A stretch of 64,000 nt of DNA from an uncultured Ruminococcus sp. (GTDB lineage Bacteria > Bacillota > Clostridia > Lachnospirales > Lachnospiraceae), in assembly GCA_934359255.1 (NCBI GenBank), contig CAKRLG010000007.1:62001-126000 (forward strand), in the 5' to 3' direction. Numbering within the stretch: position 1 is the stretch's first letter; each line of letters starts with the position of its first letter. The translations under genes were made by a program, and so were the position numbers. The notes beneath the pieces are model-generated. The model made no database searches and was not told the DNA's origin. It saw only the letters and a list, made by a program, of their open reading frames with translations. This document shows, piece by piece, positions 17,372 through 25,385 of the stretch.

Positions 17372-18590
17372 ATACTTTTTCCAGTCCTTCCACACAATCT
17401 ATAAACGCATCCGTCTCCAGGGTATCCCTCAGCCCGAAGATCATCTTTGTCACTACTTTTCCCGCTGCCGTATCGATAGATGCTTCCAGGTCTTTCCGCT
17501 CCTGTTCGCTCAGTGGCAGTTTTCCAAGAATCTTATGTAACCGGAGATTCAGATCCGTCACCGCATCCTCTTTGATCTCCTGGATCCGCGGAATCAGTTC
17601 CCTTCCCTGATACCAGACGTAAAAATCATCAATTTCTTCCTGAATAATTGCTTCCGCCTGTTCCATAGACTGCAATGTTGCCACATTTGGTCCACTCAGT
17701 TTAAAATCATCGATGGTATATAATTCCACACCTTCGATCTGGCCAAGTCCCGGCTCCATATCGCGGGGAACTGCAAGGTCGATAAAAATAATCTGTTTTT
17801 TCAGACTCAGTCCTTCCACCTGCTCTTTTGTCAGAGTATAATTCGGACTCGCCGTAGCACTGACCACCAGATCACACCCCGGAAGAAAATCAAGGCGTTC
17901 TCCGTAATTGATTCTGGAGCATCCCATCGGGATCGTTACTACACCGCTTCGGTACTGACGAACCGTCACTGTTACATCCGCACCGGTTCGTTTCAGTGAC
18001 TGTGCAGCCAGTTTTCCCATCTCCCCGTTTCCGATAACCATACAACGGGCATCCGGAAGTGGAAATTTCCGTTCTTTTAACATCTCAATCGCCTGATCCA
18101 TCGCGGTCTGATTCGCTCTGGAGAAAATAACATTTGTTTTTACTTTCTTCCCTGCCGTCACTGCTTTTCGAAACAGGACTTCCAGTACATTGTCTGTCAC
18201 AAATGCTTCTCTTGCCAGTGTCAGCGCATCTTTTACCTGGGTGATAATCTGATCTTCCGCCAGAATCATGGATTTTAACCCGCTGGTCAGATGAAACAGA
18301 TGATCCACGGCTTCCTCTTCCTTTCGCTCCACAAAATATTCCCCATACTGTGTTGGATCTACTTCTTTTATCTTGCAAAGTTCTTCTAACAGTGTTCCGT
18401 TCCAGTCAGCCTTCGTACTGGCCCACAGCTCCATACGGTTACAGGTAGACAGGATCACACATCCCTGGATCCCCGGTATTTTCTTCAGTCGTTCCATGGC
18501 CGCTGTCGCATTTTTCTTTGTAAATGAAAACATGGCACGGATATCTACATTCGCTTTATTATAATCGATTCCGATCATCGATATACTCAT
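17361..18590 (-). CDS. hemA: Glutamyl-tRNA reductase
   Basis: 409-residue NADPH-dependent enzyme that reduces glutamyl-tRNA to glutamate-1-semialdehyde, the committed step of the C5 pathway. The catalytic cysteine lies in LSTCNRMEL (Cys50). The NADPH-binding core is MVIGNGEMGKLAAQSL with VSATASPNYTL further on, and a C-terminal dimerisation helix follows. It is the first gene of the hemA-sirC/hemC-cobA/hemD-hemB-hemL operon. The ATG at 18590 follows GGGAGGAACAAAAA. The ~200-nt region upstream is shared with a divergent cbiK and holds a weak AACTGT/ACAGTT hairpin (about 18621-18646) but no recognisable riboswitch. Confidence 0.96.
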   Translation of the reverse strand: MSISMIGIDYNKANVDIRAMFSFTKKNATAAMERLKKIPGIQGCVILSTCNRMELWASTKADWNGTLLEELCKIKEVDPTQYGEYFVERKEEEAVDHLFHLTSGLKSMILAEDQIITQVKDALTLAREAFVTDNVLEVLFRKAVTAGKKVKTNVIFSRANQTAMDQAIEMLKERKFPLPDARCMVIGNGEMGKLAAQSLKRTGADVTVTVRQYRSGVVTIPMGCSRINYGERLDFLPGCDLVVSATASPNYTLTKEQVEGLSLKKQIIFIDLAVPRDMEPGLGQIEGVELYTIDDFKLSGPNVATLQSMEQAEAIIQEEIDDFYVWYQGRELIPRIQEIKEDAVTDLNLRLHKILGKLPLSEQERKDLEASIDTAAGKVVTKMIFGLRDTLETDAFIDCVEGLEKVYEE

Positions 18591-18724
18591 TTTTTGTTCC
18601 TCCCTGACAGCATTTTATCGTAACTGTTGATTTTTCTCACAGTTGCGGAGCAAAATGCATTACGAGTTATCATACCACATCTTTCGCTTTAAGAAAATAG
18701 TTACACGATTTTTTCTACAGACAA

Positions 18725-18754
18725 TTGACAAAAAGTGATCAATAAAGGTACACT
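18725..18754 (+). promoter_or_regulatory. Promoter of cytosolic cbiK
   Basis: TTGACA (18725-18730), 18-nt spacer, TACACT (18749-18754). The start site falls ~40 nt before the ATG, with no riboswitch in between. Confidence 0.72.
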
Positions 18755-18798
18755 ACATACAGAGGAATTATCACTATTGATGAAAGGAACAAAACCTT

Positions 18799-19581
18799 AT
18801 GTCTAGAACAAGAAAAGCGATTCTGGTGGTCAGTTTCGGTACCAGTTTTCCGGATACCTGTAAAAAGACCATAGATGTGATTGAACAGCGCATCGGAGAA
18901 CATTTCTCCGATTATAAGATTTACCGTGCTTGGACCAGTAAAATGATCATGGCAAAGCTTCTGGCACGGGACAATATCCGGATCAACAACGTAACCGAAG
19001 CCATGGAGCAGATGATCGCAGACGGCATCACAGAAGTGATCGTACAGCCTACCCATGTGATCAATGGTATCGAAAATGATCTGATGAAAGAAGATGCTCT
19101 CGCGTTCAAAAATCATTTTGAACGCATCACTTTTGGCGACCCGCTTCTTACCACGCAACAGGATCATGTGGAGATCGTCAATGCCATCTGCCAGGAGTTC
19201 TCCAATCTCCCGGAGGACTGTGCTCTGATCCTTATGGGACATGGAACCAGCCATTATGCCAATGATGTCTACGCAGCACTTGATTATCGTTTTAAAGATC
19301 TTGGATTTTCCAATATTCACCTGGCTACCGTAGAAGGCTATCCGACACTGGAAAATGTCACCCGTATGGTAAAAGAACAGGGAGCAAAAAAAGTGATCCT
19401 CGCACCTTTCATGATCGTAGCGGGCGATCATGCACGAAACGATATGTCCGGCGATGACGAGGATTCCTGGAAAAATCAGTTCCGGGCTGCAGGATACGAT
19501 GTGGAATGTCGTATGAAAGGACTCGGCGAATACCCTGCAATACAGGATATGCTGATCCGTCACGTCACCGAAGTCTGCTAG
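18799..19581 (+). CDS. cbiK: Cytosolic sirohydrochlorin cobaltochelatase CbiK
   Basis: 260-residue CbiK without signal peptide, the normal size for the cytosolic enzyme of anaerobic B12 synthesis. It inserts Co2+ into sirohydrochlorin. The residues corresponding to the metal-binding set of the Salmonella enzyme appear as His148 (MGHGTSH), Glu179 (ATVEGYP) and His211 (VAGDHARND). AILVVSFGTSF opens the fold. It is divergent from hemA and completes a path from glutamyl-tRNA to cobalt-sirohydrochlorin within this locus. Unlike its two exported paralogues at 1870-5404, it has no cobalamin riboswitch, so the two kinds are regulated differently. Confidence 0.95.
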   Translation: MSRTRKAILVVSFGTSFPDTCKKTIDVIEQRIGEHFSDYKIYRAWTSKMIMAKLLARDNIRINNVTEAMEQMIADGITEVIVQPTHVINGIENDLMKEDALAFKNHFERITFGDPLLTTQQDHVEIVNAICQEFSNLPEDCALILMGHGTSHYANDVYAALDYRFKDLGFSNIHLATVEGYPTLENVTRMVKEQGAKKVILAPFMIVAGDHARNDMSGDDEDSWKNQFRAAGYDVECRMKGLGEYPAIQDMLIRHVTEVC

Positions 19582-19590
19582 AACGTGGCT

Positions 19591-19640
19591 GAAAAGAAGC
19601 GATATGCAAACTCCTACCATTGCATACCGCTTCTTTTTTA
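19591..19640 (+). terminator. Terminator of cytosolic cbiK
   Basis: GAAGCG.TATGCAA / TTGCATA.CGCTTC stem followed by TTTTTTA, ten bases after the stop codon. Confidence 0.9.
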
Positions 19641-19720
19641 CTGTATTCCCTGTTGTCTCTTGATCCTGTCGACCAATTTTCAGGGAATCTTTATATTATG
19701 TATTCAGTTTATAGAATATC

Positions 19721-21277
19721 TCATCCCCGTTTTGTGGACCATGCAGAGCAGTCCCATACACTGGTAGCCAGCCCTTCATAGAATTCCGGTTCGTGGCAGA
19801 CCATCAGGATACTTCCTTTGTAGTCTTTCAGCGCACGTTTTAATTCTGTCTTTGCATCCGCGTCCAGATGATTGGTCGGCTCGTCGAGAACCAACAGGTT
19901 CGTCTCCCGGTTAATGAGTTTACACAACCGCACTTTCGCCTGTTCTCCTCCACTTAAGACACGTACCTGGCTCTCGATGTGTTTAGTGGTCAGTCCACAT
20001 TTCGCCAGGGCTGAACGAACTTCGTACTGGGTGTAAGAAGGGAATTCTTCCCAGATCTCTTCGATACAGGTTTTCGTGTTGTCCTGGGAAGATTCCTGCT
20101 CAAAATAGCCAATATACAGGTAATCTCCCAGCTGGGCAAACCCATCCAAGGGTTTGATCATTCCCAGAATGCTTTTTAACAGGGTCGTCTTACCGATACC
20201 GTTGGCTCCGGTCAGTACCACCTTTTCGCCCCGCTCCATCTCCAGATTCAGTGGAGAAGATAACGGTTCGTCGTATCCGATCACCAGGTCTTTCGTACAA
20301 AACAGCTGTTTTCCGGCAGTTCTTGCTTCCTTAAACAGAAACTGCGGTTTCGGACGTTCCTGCATCAGTTCAATTTTTTCCATCTTATCCAGCTTTTTCT
20401 GACGGGACATCGCCATATTTCGTGTGGAAACTCTGGCTTTATTTCTTGCCACAAAGTCTTTCAGTTCACTGATTTCCTGCTGCTGTCTCTTATAAGCCGC
20501 CTCCAGCTGAGCCTTTTTCACAGCATATACTTCTTCAAAGTGATGATAATCTCCCACATAACGATCCAGCTTCTGGCTTTCCATGTGATATATGATATTC
20601 ACTACACTGTTTAAAAACGGAATATCATGGGATATCAGGATAAATGCATTCTCATACTCATTCAGATATCGTTTCAACCATTCGATATGCTGCACATCCA
20701 GATAGTTTGTCGGCTCGTCCAAAAGCAATATATCCGGTTTTTCCAGCAACAATTTTCCGAGAAGGATCTTGGTACGCTGTCCGCCGGACAGTTCCGTTAC
20801 ATCACTTTCCAACCCCAGTTCCAGAAGTCCCAGCGCCCGGGCCACTTCTTCTACTTTCGCATCGATAATGTAAAAATCATGCATTGTCAGAAGATCCTGA
20901 ATCGTTCCCAGTTCTTCCATCATCTGTTCCATCTCTTCCGGGGAAGCCTCTCCCATCTGATCACAGATGGTATTCATCTTTTCTTCCATTTCGTACAGCC
21001 AGGAAAATGCAGAAGACAGCACCTCCCGGATGGTCATTCCCTTTTTCAGTTCCGCGTGCTGATCCAGATAACCTACCCGCACATTTTTCGCCCACTCGAT
21101 CTTCCCTTCGTCCGGCATCATCCGGTCGGTAACAATCTTAAAGAATGTGGATTTTCCTTCTCCATTAGCCCCTACCAGTCCGATGTGTTCCCCTTTTAAT
21201 AACCGAAAAGATACATCCTGAAAAATGGCTCTGTCACCGAATCCATGGGACAGGTGTTCTACGTTTAATATACTCAT
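19721..21277 (-). CDS. ABC-F family ATPase (translation factor type)
   Basis: 518-residue soluble protein with two ABC nucleotide-binding domains and no membrane part. Domain 1: Walker A GANGEGKST (about 37-45), LSGGQRTK, and LLLDEPTNYLD. Domain 2: GANGIGKTT, LSGGEQAKVRL, and LVLDEPTNHLD. The charged linker between them (residues ~245-320: AVKKAQLEAAYKRQQQEI..., ARVSTRNMAMSRQKKLDKM) is the P-site tRNA interaction motif of ABC-F proteins. The role is probably ribosome rescue or translational adjustment; an antibiotic-protection role cannot be excluded. The last residues after the second HEPEFYEG are short and variable. Confidence 0.93.
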   Translation of the reverse strand: MSILNVEHLSHGFGDRAIFQDVSFRLLKGEHIGLVGANGEGKSTFFKIVTDRMMPDEGKIEWAKNVRVGYLDQHAELKKGMTIREVLSSAFSWLYEMEEKMNTICDQMGEASPEEMEQMMEELGTIQDLLTMHDFYIIDAKVEEVARALGLLELGLESDVTELSGGQRTKILLGKLLLEKPDILLLDEPTNYLDVQHIEWLKRYLNEYENAFILISHDIPFLNSVVNIIYHMESQKLDRYVGDYHHFEEVYAVKKAQLEAAYKRQQQEISELKDFVARNKARVSTRNMAMSRQKKLDKMEKIELMQERPKPQFLFKEARTAGKQLFCTKDLVIGYDEPLSSPLNLEMERGEKVVLTGANGIGKTTLLKSILGMIKPLDGFAQLGDYLYIGYFEQESSQDNTKTCIEEIWEEFPSYTQYEVRSALAKCGLTTKHIESQVRVLSGGEQAKVRLCKLINRETNLLVLDEPTNHLDADAKTELKRALKDYKGSILMVCHEPEFYEGLATSVWDCSAWSTKRG

Positions 21278-21304
21278 AAATGTTTATTCTCCTGTTCATT
21301 AGCA

Positions 21305-21341
21305 TAAAAAGTGCCCCGCTATCTTGCGCAGCGGGACACCC
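21305..21341 (-). terminator. Terminator after the gerW operon
   Basis: GTGTCCCGCT / AGCGGGGCAC stem followed by TTTTT on the minus strand, between the gerW region and the ABC-F gene. Confidence 0.88.
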
Positions 21342-21343
21342 TC

Positions 21344-21484
21344 TTAACAACTGCAAAATAAATTATATCCGATGATCATCAGGGCTGCTGCAATCAATAC
21401 CGTCCACACACAGGTGGGAATCAGCAGCTGGATCAGCATACCCACACCGATCCAAAACAATACAAAACCAAGGACTCTCGTGAT
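21344..21484 (-). CDS. Possible tiny membrane protein with non-standard start
   Basis: A frame of up to 46 codons between gerW and its terminator. It reads ITRVLGFVLFWIGVGMLIQL and then a second hydrophobic stretch ending GYNLFCSC. It would make two membrane helices. The frame opens with ATC directly behind the gerW stop, and the first standard start is a TTG at 21460 (38 residues). The composition and the terminator just after the stop favour a real gene. The missing ATG/GTG at the expected place is the doubt. Confidence 0.4.
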   Translation of the reverse strand: MTRVLGFVLFWIGVGMLIQLLIPTCVWTVLIAAALMIIGYNLFCSC

Positions 21485-21888
21485 TACTCACCCTGCTTTT
21501 TCTCCTCTTGATTCAGTATATGCTCGATATCGTCAGTGGTATTCGCATCGTCCTTGTCTTTTCCTGTAAATTTATCTGCCAGATCCGGAACCATGTCGAG
21601 GATCTTGGTGATTGCATCCTGATTCTTTACATTTACCAGCTTCGTTCCGTTTTTATTGATCACCAAAACAGCTGACGGGGAAATTTTTCCACCCATACCG
21701 CCTGCTCCGTTGTTTTTATTGCCTTCTGCAAATGCTCCGGCTCCCACACCGAAAGATACATCTACCAGCGGTAAGATAATGGTATCTCCTACGGTGATCG
21801 CATCTCCTACAACGGTTTTAGTGGTGATAAAGCTGTCCATTCCTTTAAAAAGTGCTTCTACTGTATTCTGAAAACTGTTTTCTGCCAT
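21484..21888 (-). CDS. gerW: GerW/YtfJ family sporulation protein
   Basis: 134-residue YtfJ/GerW protein. The conserved core TKTVVGDAITVGDTIILP, LVDVSFGVGAGAF, and GGMGGKISPSAVLVI is complete; the C-terminus is acidic and variable. Family members are needed for normal spore germination in Bacillus. It lies directly after the YtfI-like gene, the same pairing as in Bacillus, which strengthens the call and implies a spore-forming host. Confidence 0.94.
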   Translation of the reverse strand: MAENSFQNTVEALFKGMDSFITTKTVVGDAITVGDTIILPLVDVSFGVGAGAFAEGNKNNGAGGMGGKISPSAVLVINKNGTKLVNVKNQDAITKILDMVPDLADKFTGKDKDDANTTDDIEHILNQEEKKQGE

Positions 21889-21903
21889 AGCAAAAACCTC
21901 CTT

Positions 21904-22935
21904 TTATCTGATCTTTTTCAAAGTCTTTCGTACATCCGGGTTTCGATAGATCTTCCATGCCTGCCACAGCAGACAGGCTGCCACGATCCGTCCTTTCATC
22001 TGAAGCTGTCCCTCCAGAATCTTTTCCTCAAATCTGGGATACACTGCCACACCCTTTCCGTACAGCGGATAAGCGATCGCCACTGCCCCCAGTATCTGTC
22101 CGGTCAGTGCCGGATCTTCGCATCCGAAGGTAATGGATCCCCTGATTTTTCGTGGCAGAACATGGCGGATCAGTTTTCTTCCTTTTTCTGTCAGAAAACG
22201 GAGTGCAGCCTGGGTACTATCTTCGTTCCACAGTGTCCGCCATCGCTTAATTTTATCACAGAATCCCCGGAATGTTAACCTGATATTTGTAAGCTTTTTC
22301 TTTAGTTTTCCCGGAAATCCCAAAATCGAACCGATGATTTTTTTACATCTGTTCCAGAATCGTGACAGTTTGTCGGAGACTTTTTCTTTTTCTGGCTGTT
22401 TTCGTTCTGCTGTCTTTCGTTCTGTCTCTTTCGCCTCCGGCTCAGCCGTCTTCAATTTCTCTGGTTTCGTCTGCTTTTCTGTCGTTTTCTGCTCTTTTGC
22501 AGCCGTTTGTGTCTTTTCTTCTATCTGTAACGGTTTTTCCTGCCTTTTTTTCTTAGCTGCTGTTTTTTTTGCCGGTTCATTCTTCTGCTGTACCGCCTTT
22601 TTTCTCCGTTCTTTCTGCTTCTGTAGCTTTTTCTTTCTTTTCTTCTTTTTCCACTCTCTGACAGCCGCTCCGGCTTTTTTCAGTGGCACGCCAAAAAGAT
22701 AGCACTCCCAGTCCAGTTCTTTCTCCCGGTACTGTATTCGCAGATGAATCAGATGCAGCAACCATGAAACCCTCACTTTTCCATTTGCTTCACTCCATCC
22801 CGGAGATAGTTTTTCTCCCTCCAGACGGTATCTTACCGGAACAAACAATACCGAAAGCACAATTACCAGAAGTAATCCCAGTAACACCAGCAGGATGATT
22901 CCCAGAATTTTTAAAAATGTCAGTATTACATGCAT
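21904..22935 (-). CDS. ytfI: DUF2953 (YtfI-like) membrane-anchored protein
   Basis: 343 residues. An N-terminal transmembrane helix (about 5-32) is followed by VPVRYRLEGEK, a beta-rich segment, then a ~100-residue Lys/Glu/Ala-rich low-complexity linker (about 95-190). A C-terminal conserved part (LRFLTEKGRKLIRHVLPRKI, GCEDPALTGQILG) matches DUF2953. It is a partner of gerW in many spore formers. The lysine-rich linker is longer than I would expect and may vary between strains. The start overlaps the preceding small gene by 10 nt. Confidence 0.86.
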   Translation of the reverse strand: MHVILTFLKILGIILLVLLGLLLVIVLSVLFVPVRYRLEGEKLSPGWSEANGKVRVSWLLHLIHLRIQYREKELDWECYLFGVPLKKAGAAVREWKKKKRKKKLQKQKERRKKAVQQKNEPAKKTAAKKKRQEKPLQIEEKTQTAAKEQKTTEKQTKPEKLKTAEPEAKETERKTAERKQPEKEKVSDKLSRFWNRCKKIIGSILGFPGKLKKKLTNIRLTFRGFCDKIKRWRTLWNEDSTQAALRFLTEKGRKLIRHVLPRKIRGSITFGCEDPALTGQILGAVAIAYPLYGKGVAVYPRFEEKILEGQLQMKGRIVAACLLWQAWKIYRNPDVRKTLKKIR

Positions 22936-23261
22936 GATTCATCCTCCTGTTGTCTGTTGAGATAACGGCGGATGTCTCCGTTTTTCTGCATTTTATATGT
23001 AGCCTCGGCAAGCTGCCGGACCAGTTCCAGTGCTTCTCCATAACCGCATGCAATTCCGACAATCTCCGGACATCTTCGATAAACGGTTTTCTGCAACATT
23101 TGGTTGGCTCCTACAATTTCCAGCTGATTCTCAGGATTCTGTGCCAGAGTGATCAGATACACCTCATACTGGGGTCTTCGATGTTCCACACGCCATCGGA
23201 TCCTGGTTGCTTTTTTCTTTGCCTGCTCTCCATAGTATAAGTTCTTAGACCAGTTCAGCAT
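22926..23261 (-). CDS. Conserved hypothetical protein upstream of ytfI
   Basis: 111-residue soluble basic protein, not recognised. It contains a KKATRIRWRVEHRRPQYEVY segment and a mixed alpha/beta body with VGIACGYGEALELVRQLAEA. It is the first gene of the ytfI-gerW unit, after the Nudix terminator, and overlaps ytfI by 10 nt. The ribosome-binding site is weak: an AAAGGGG tract ~20 nt upstream and ACAGG next to the ATG. Role in sporulation or the envelope is a guess from context. Confidence 0.72.
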   Translation of the reverse strand: MLNWSKNLYYGEQAKKKATRIRWRVEHRRPQYEVYLITLAQNPENQLEIVGANQMLQKTVYRRCPEIVGIACGYGEALELVRQLAEATYKMQKNGDIRRYLNRQQEDESCM

Positions 23262-23293
23262 CCTGTTTTCAAAAACACCCCTTTCTTATGCGG

Positions 23294-23322
23294 AAAAGGG
23301 AGGGATCTTTTATCCCTCCCCA
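23294..23322 (-). terminator. Terminator of the Nudix gene
   Basis: Strong GGGAGGGAT / ATCCCTCCC stem followed by TTTTCC on the minus strand, ~20 nt after the Nudix stop. Confidence 0.85.
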
Positions 23323-23342
23323 TTTTTCAACATGTATTTATT

Positions 23343-23795
23343 TTAAAAATACTTGCGGTTTCCCCAGAGATTAGATTTTCGCAAATCCAAATACTCGTTG
23401 TACGCCATCTCCAGAATCTGACGTTCATTGGAAAATTTCAGCAGATGGTAAGCCTCGTGAAATTTGTAATATCCGGAATCCACAAAATACTCTTCCCGTT
23501 GTGGTTTGCTGTGATAACTGTTCGCTGACATCAAAAACCAGTGCACATCTTTTTCCACCACATCATTCTGAATATTGAAGCTGTACTGACTTTTTCCCAC
23601 ATATTTGATAATGGAAGCCTGTACCCCTGCTTCTTCTTTTACCTCACGGAGAGCCGTCTCATGATATTCCTCTCCTTCTTCCACAGTTCCCTTTGGCAGA
23701 ACCCATCCTTCATACCTGTTTTTATAGCTTTTGTATAAAGTCAGGATTTTTCCCCGATATATTACCACTCCGCCACAGCTCGTTGCCTCGATCAT
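23343..23795 (-). CDS. Nudix hydrolase
   Basis: 150-residue hydrolase of the Nudix superfamily, which cleaves nucleoside diphosphates linked to another group. The full Nudix box is present: GTVEEGEEYHETALREVKEE then AGV, with the leading glycine and both Mg-binding glutamates. The N-terminal SCGGVVIYRGKILTLYKSYK strand pair is typical. The start at 23795 is chosen because AGGAGGATTTGCAA precedes it; an in-frame ATG 60 nt upstream lacks one. The substrate cannot be read from sequence. Confidence 0.9.
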   Translation of the reverse strand: MIEATSCGGVVIYRGKILTLYKSYKNRYEGWVLPKGTVEEGEEYHETALREVKEEAGVQASIIKYVGKSQYSFNIQNDVVEKDVHWFLMSANSYHSKPQREEYFVDSGYYKFHEAYHLLKFSNERQILEMAYNEYLDLRKSNLWGNRKYF

Positions 23796-23903
23796 TTGCA
23801 AATCCTCCTGTAATGCGTTGTGTATCTTTTTGCTGCTGTTTTCCAGCTTCAGCAACTTTTCACTGCCTCAAGTATACCTCTTTTCTGAAAACTCTGCAAC
23901 CTT

Positions 23904-25385
23904 TTAGTTATTGTAATACGCATCAAAGATTTTCTGCGCGATCGGCACTGCCACTTCGCTTCCGGAACCAGATTCCTCAGCGATAACACTGACCACAATA
24001 TCCGGGTCTTCCACATTGGAAAATCCAACAAACCATGCGTGCGGTGTGGTGCTACTGGCATCTCCGTGTTCTGCTGTTCCTGTCTTTCCTGCAGCTGTAT
24101 AGCCTCTTCCGGAAAGTGCTGATCCGGTTCCGCTCTCCACAACACCAGTCATCAGTTCTGTCAGTTTGGAGGCTTCCTGTGTGGTCATCAGTTTTTTATA
24201 AATCTTTGGTGTATAGGATTTTACTGTTGTTCCGGTATAGCTTTCAATTTTTTCTACCAGATATGGTGTCATCAGATTGCCGCCATTTGCCACCGCGCTC
24301 GTCAGCATCGCCATATACATCGGAGATACCAGGGTATCCCCCTGTCCGATCGCAGTCTGCATCGTCAGCGCATCTGCACTCTTTGCCTCCAGATCAAAGT
24401 TACACTTACGATATGGAAGATCGATCGGAAGCTGTGTATTAAATAACAGCCCTTTCACTGTCTCTACATACTCACTCCGATTCAGATCCACGCCAATCTG
24501 TGCAAATGCCGAGTTACAGGAATGTGCAAACGCACTTGCAAAATCTTCATGCCCATGCACGCTGTTATGATAGCAGTGGATCGTATATCCTCCATTTTCC
24601 ACTTCACCGACACAGTCAAAGGAAAAATTATCAAACGTATTGTTCTGTCTCCAGTATGCCAGTGCCGTGATAATTTTAAAGGTTGACCCCGGTGGATACT
24701 GCCCCTGTGTTGCTCTGTTTACGAGAATCGAACTGTTGGCATCTGCATTGATCTGATCCCAGTCATCTGAGATCGTATTTGGATTAAAGTCCGGTTTACT
24801 TACCATGGCAAGAATCTTACCGGTATCCGGCTCCATTACCACAACTGCACCTTTTCGATCGCCCAGCGCATCATATGCTGTCTGTTGTAATTTTGTATCC
24901 AGCGTTGTATAGACATTGTCCCCTACATTTTTCTGATTCTGAAATTCTTTCTGCACCTGTTCTGCTACATTGGCATGAGAGGTCAGTAACTGGGAGTTCA
25001 TCACCTGTTCCAGACCGCTGGTGCCCTTATCCGAGTATCCCACAACATGAGCAAATACGTTTTCATAAGGATACATCCGAAACTCATTTCCATTCGCATC
25101 TGTTTCCGTACTTGCCAGAATATCTCCGTCGGAAGCCAGGATCTTTCCTTTTGTGACCCGCTCCTGGTACGTTCCCTGCCGTTTGCTATTGTATGGGCTG
25201 TTCGCATATTCATCCCTCAGTTCCACGTTAAAATAAACCAGATAGCCAATCAGTGCAAGAAAAATTCCCACAAAGCAATAGGCAATGATCGTATATTCCT
25301 TACCAGTTGAGACTTTTTTCTGTTTGCTCTTGGATCTTTTCTTCGAGGGTTTTCTCTCGATATCCATTTCCTCCTGATAGTCCAT
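23904..25385 (-). CDS. Peptidoglycan D,D-transpeptidase (PbpA/FtsI-like)
   Basis: About 493 residues. A basic cytoplasmic tail and one membrane anchor (YTIIAYCFVGIFLALIGYLV) precede a class B penicillin-binding domain. Active-site motifs: PGSTFK (Ser nucleophile), SCNS (SxN) and GKTGTAEHG (KTG). It lacks the large N-terminal dimerisation region of FtsI proper, so PbpA-like is the best label. It cross-links peptidoglycan at the cell surface, with the adjacent FtsW/RodA protein as its likely glycosyltransferase partner. The start is uncertain: ATGs at 25385 and 25367 both follow GGAGGAA closely, and both lie inside the 3' end of the upstream gene (68-86 nt overlap). Confidence 0.92.
   Translation of the reverse strand: MDYQEEMDIERKPSKKRSKSKQKKVSTGKEYTIIAYCFVGIFLALIGYLVYFNVELRDEYANSPYNSKRQGTYQERVTKGKILASDGDILASTETDANGNEFRMYPYENVFAHVVGYSDKGTSGLEQVMNSQLLTSHANVAEQVQKEFQNQKNVGDNVYTTLDTKLQQTAYDALGDRKGAVVVMEPDTGKILAMVSKPDFNPNTISDDWDQINADANSSILVNRATQGQYPPGSTFKIITALAYWRQNNTFDNFSFDCVGEVENGGYTIHCYHNSVHGHEDFASAFAHSCNSAFAQIGVDLNRSEYVETVKGLLFNTQLPIDLPYRKCNFDLEAKSADALTMQTAIGQGDTLVSPMYMAMLTSAVANGGNLMTPYLVEKIESYTGTTVKSYTPKIYKKLMTTQEASKLTELMTGVVESGTGSALSGRGYTAAGKTGTAEHGDASSTTPHAWFVGFSNVEDPDIVVSVIAEESGSGSEVAVPIAQKIFDAYYNN

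Noticed and set aside
18591-18798. Possible riboswitch ahead of hemA
   Set aside because: Only a weak AACTGT/ACAGTT hairpin is visible; no cobalamin, T-box or other aptamer core.
18739-19620. 293-codon minus-strand frame opposite cbiK
   Set aside because: Antisense shadow; the plus strand encodes a complete CbiK with motifs, promoter and terminator.
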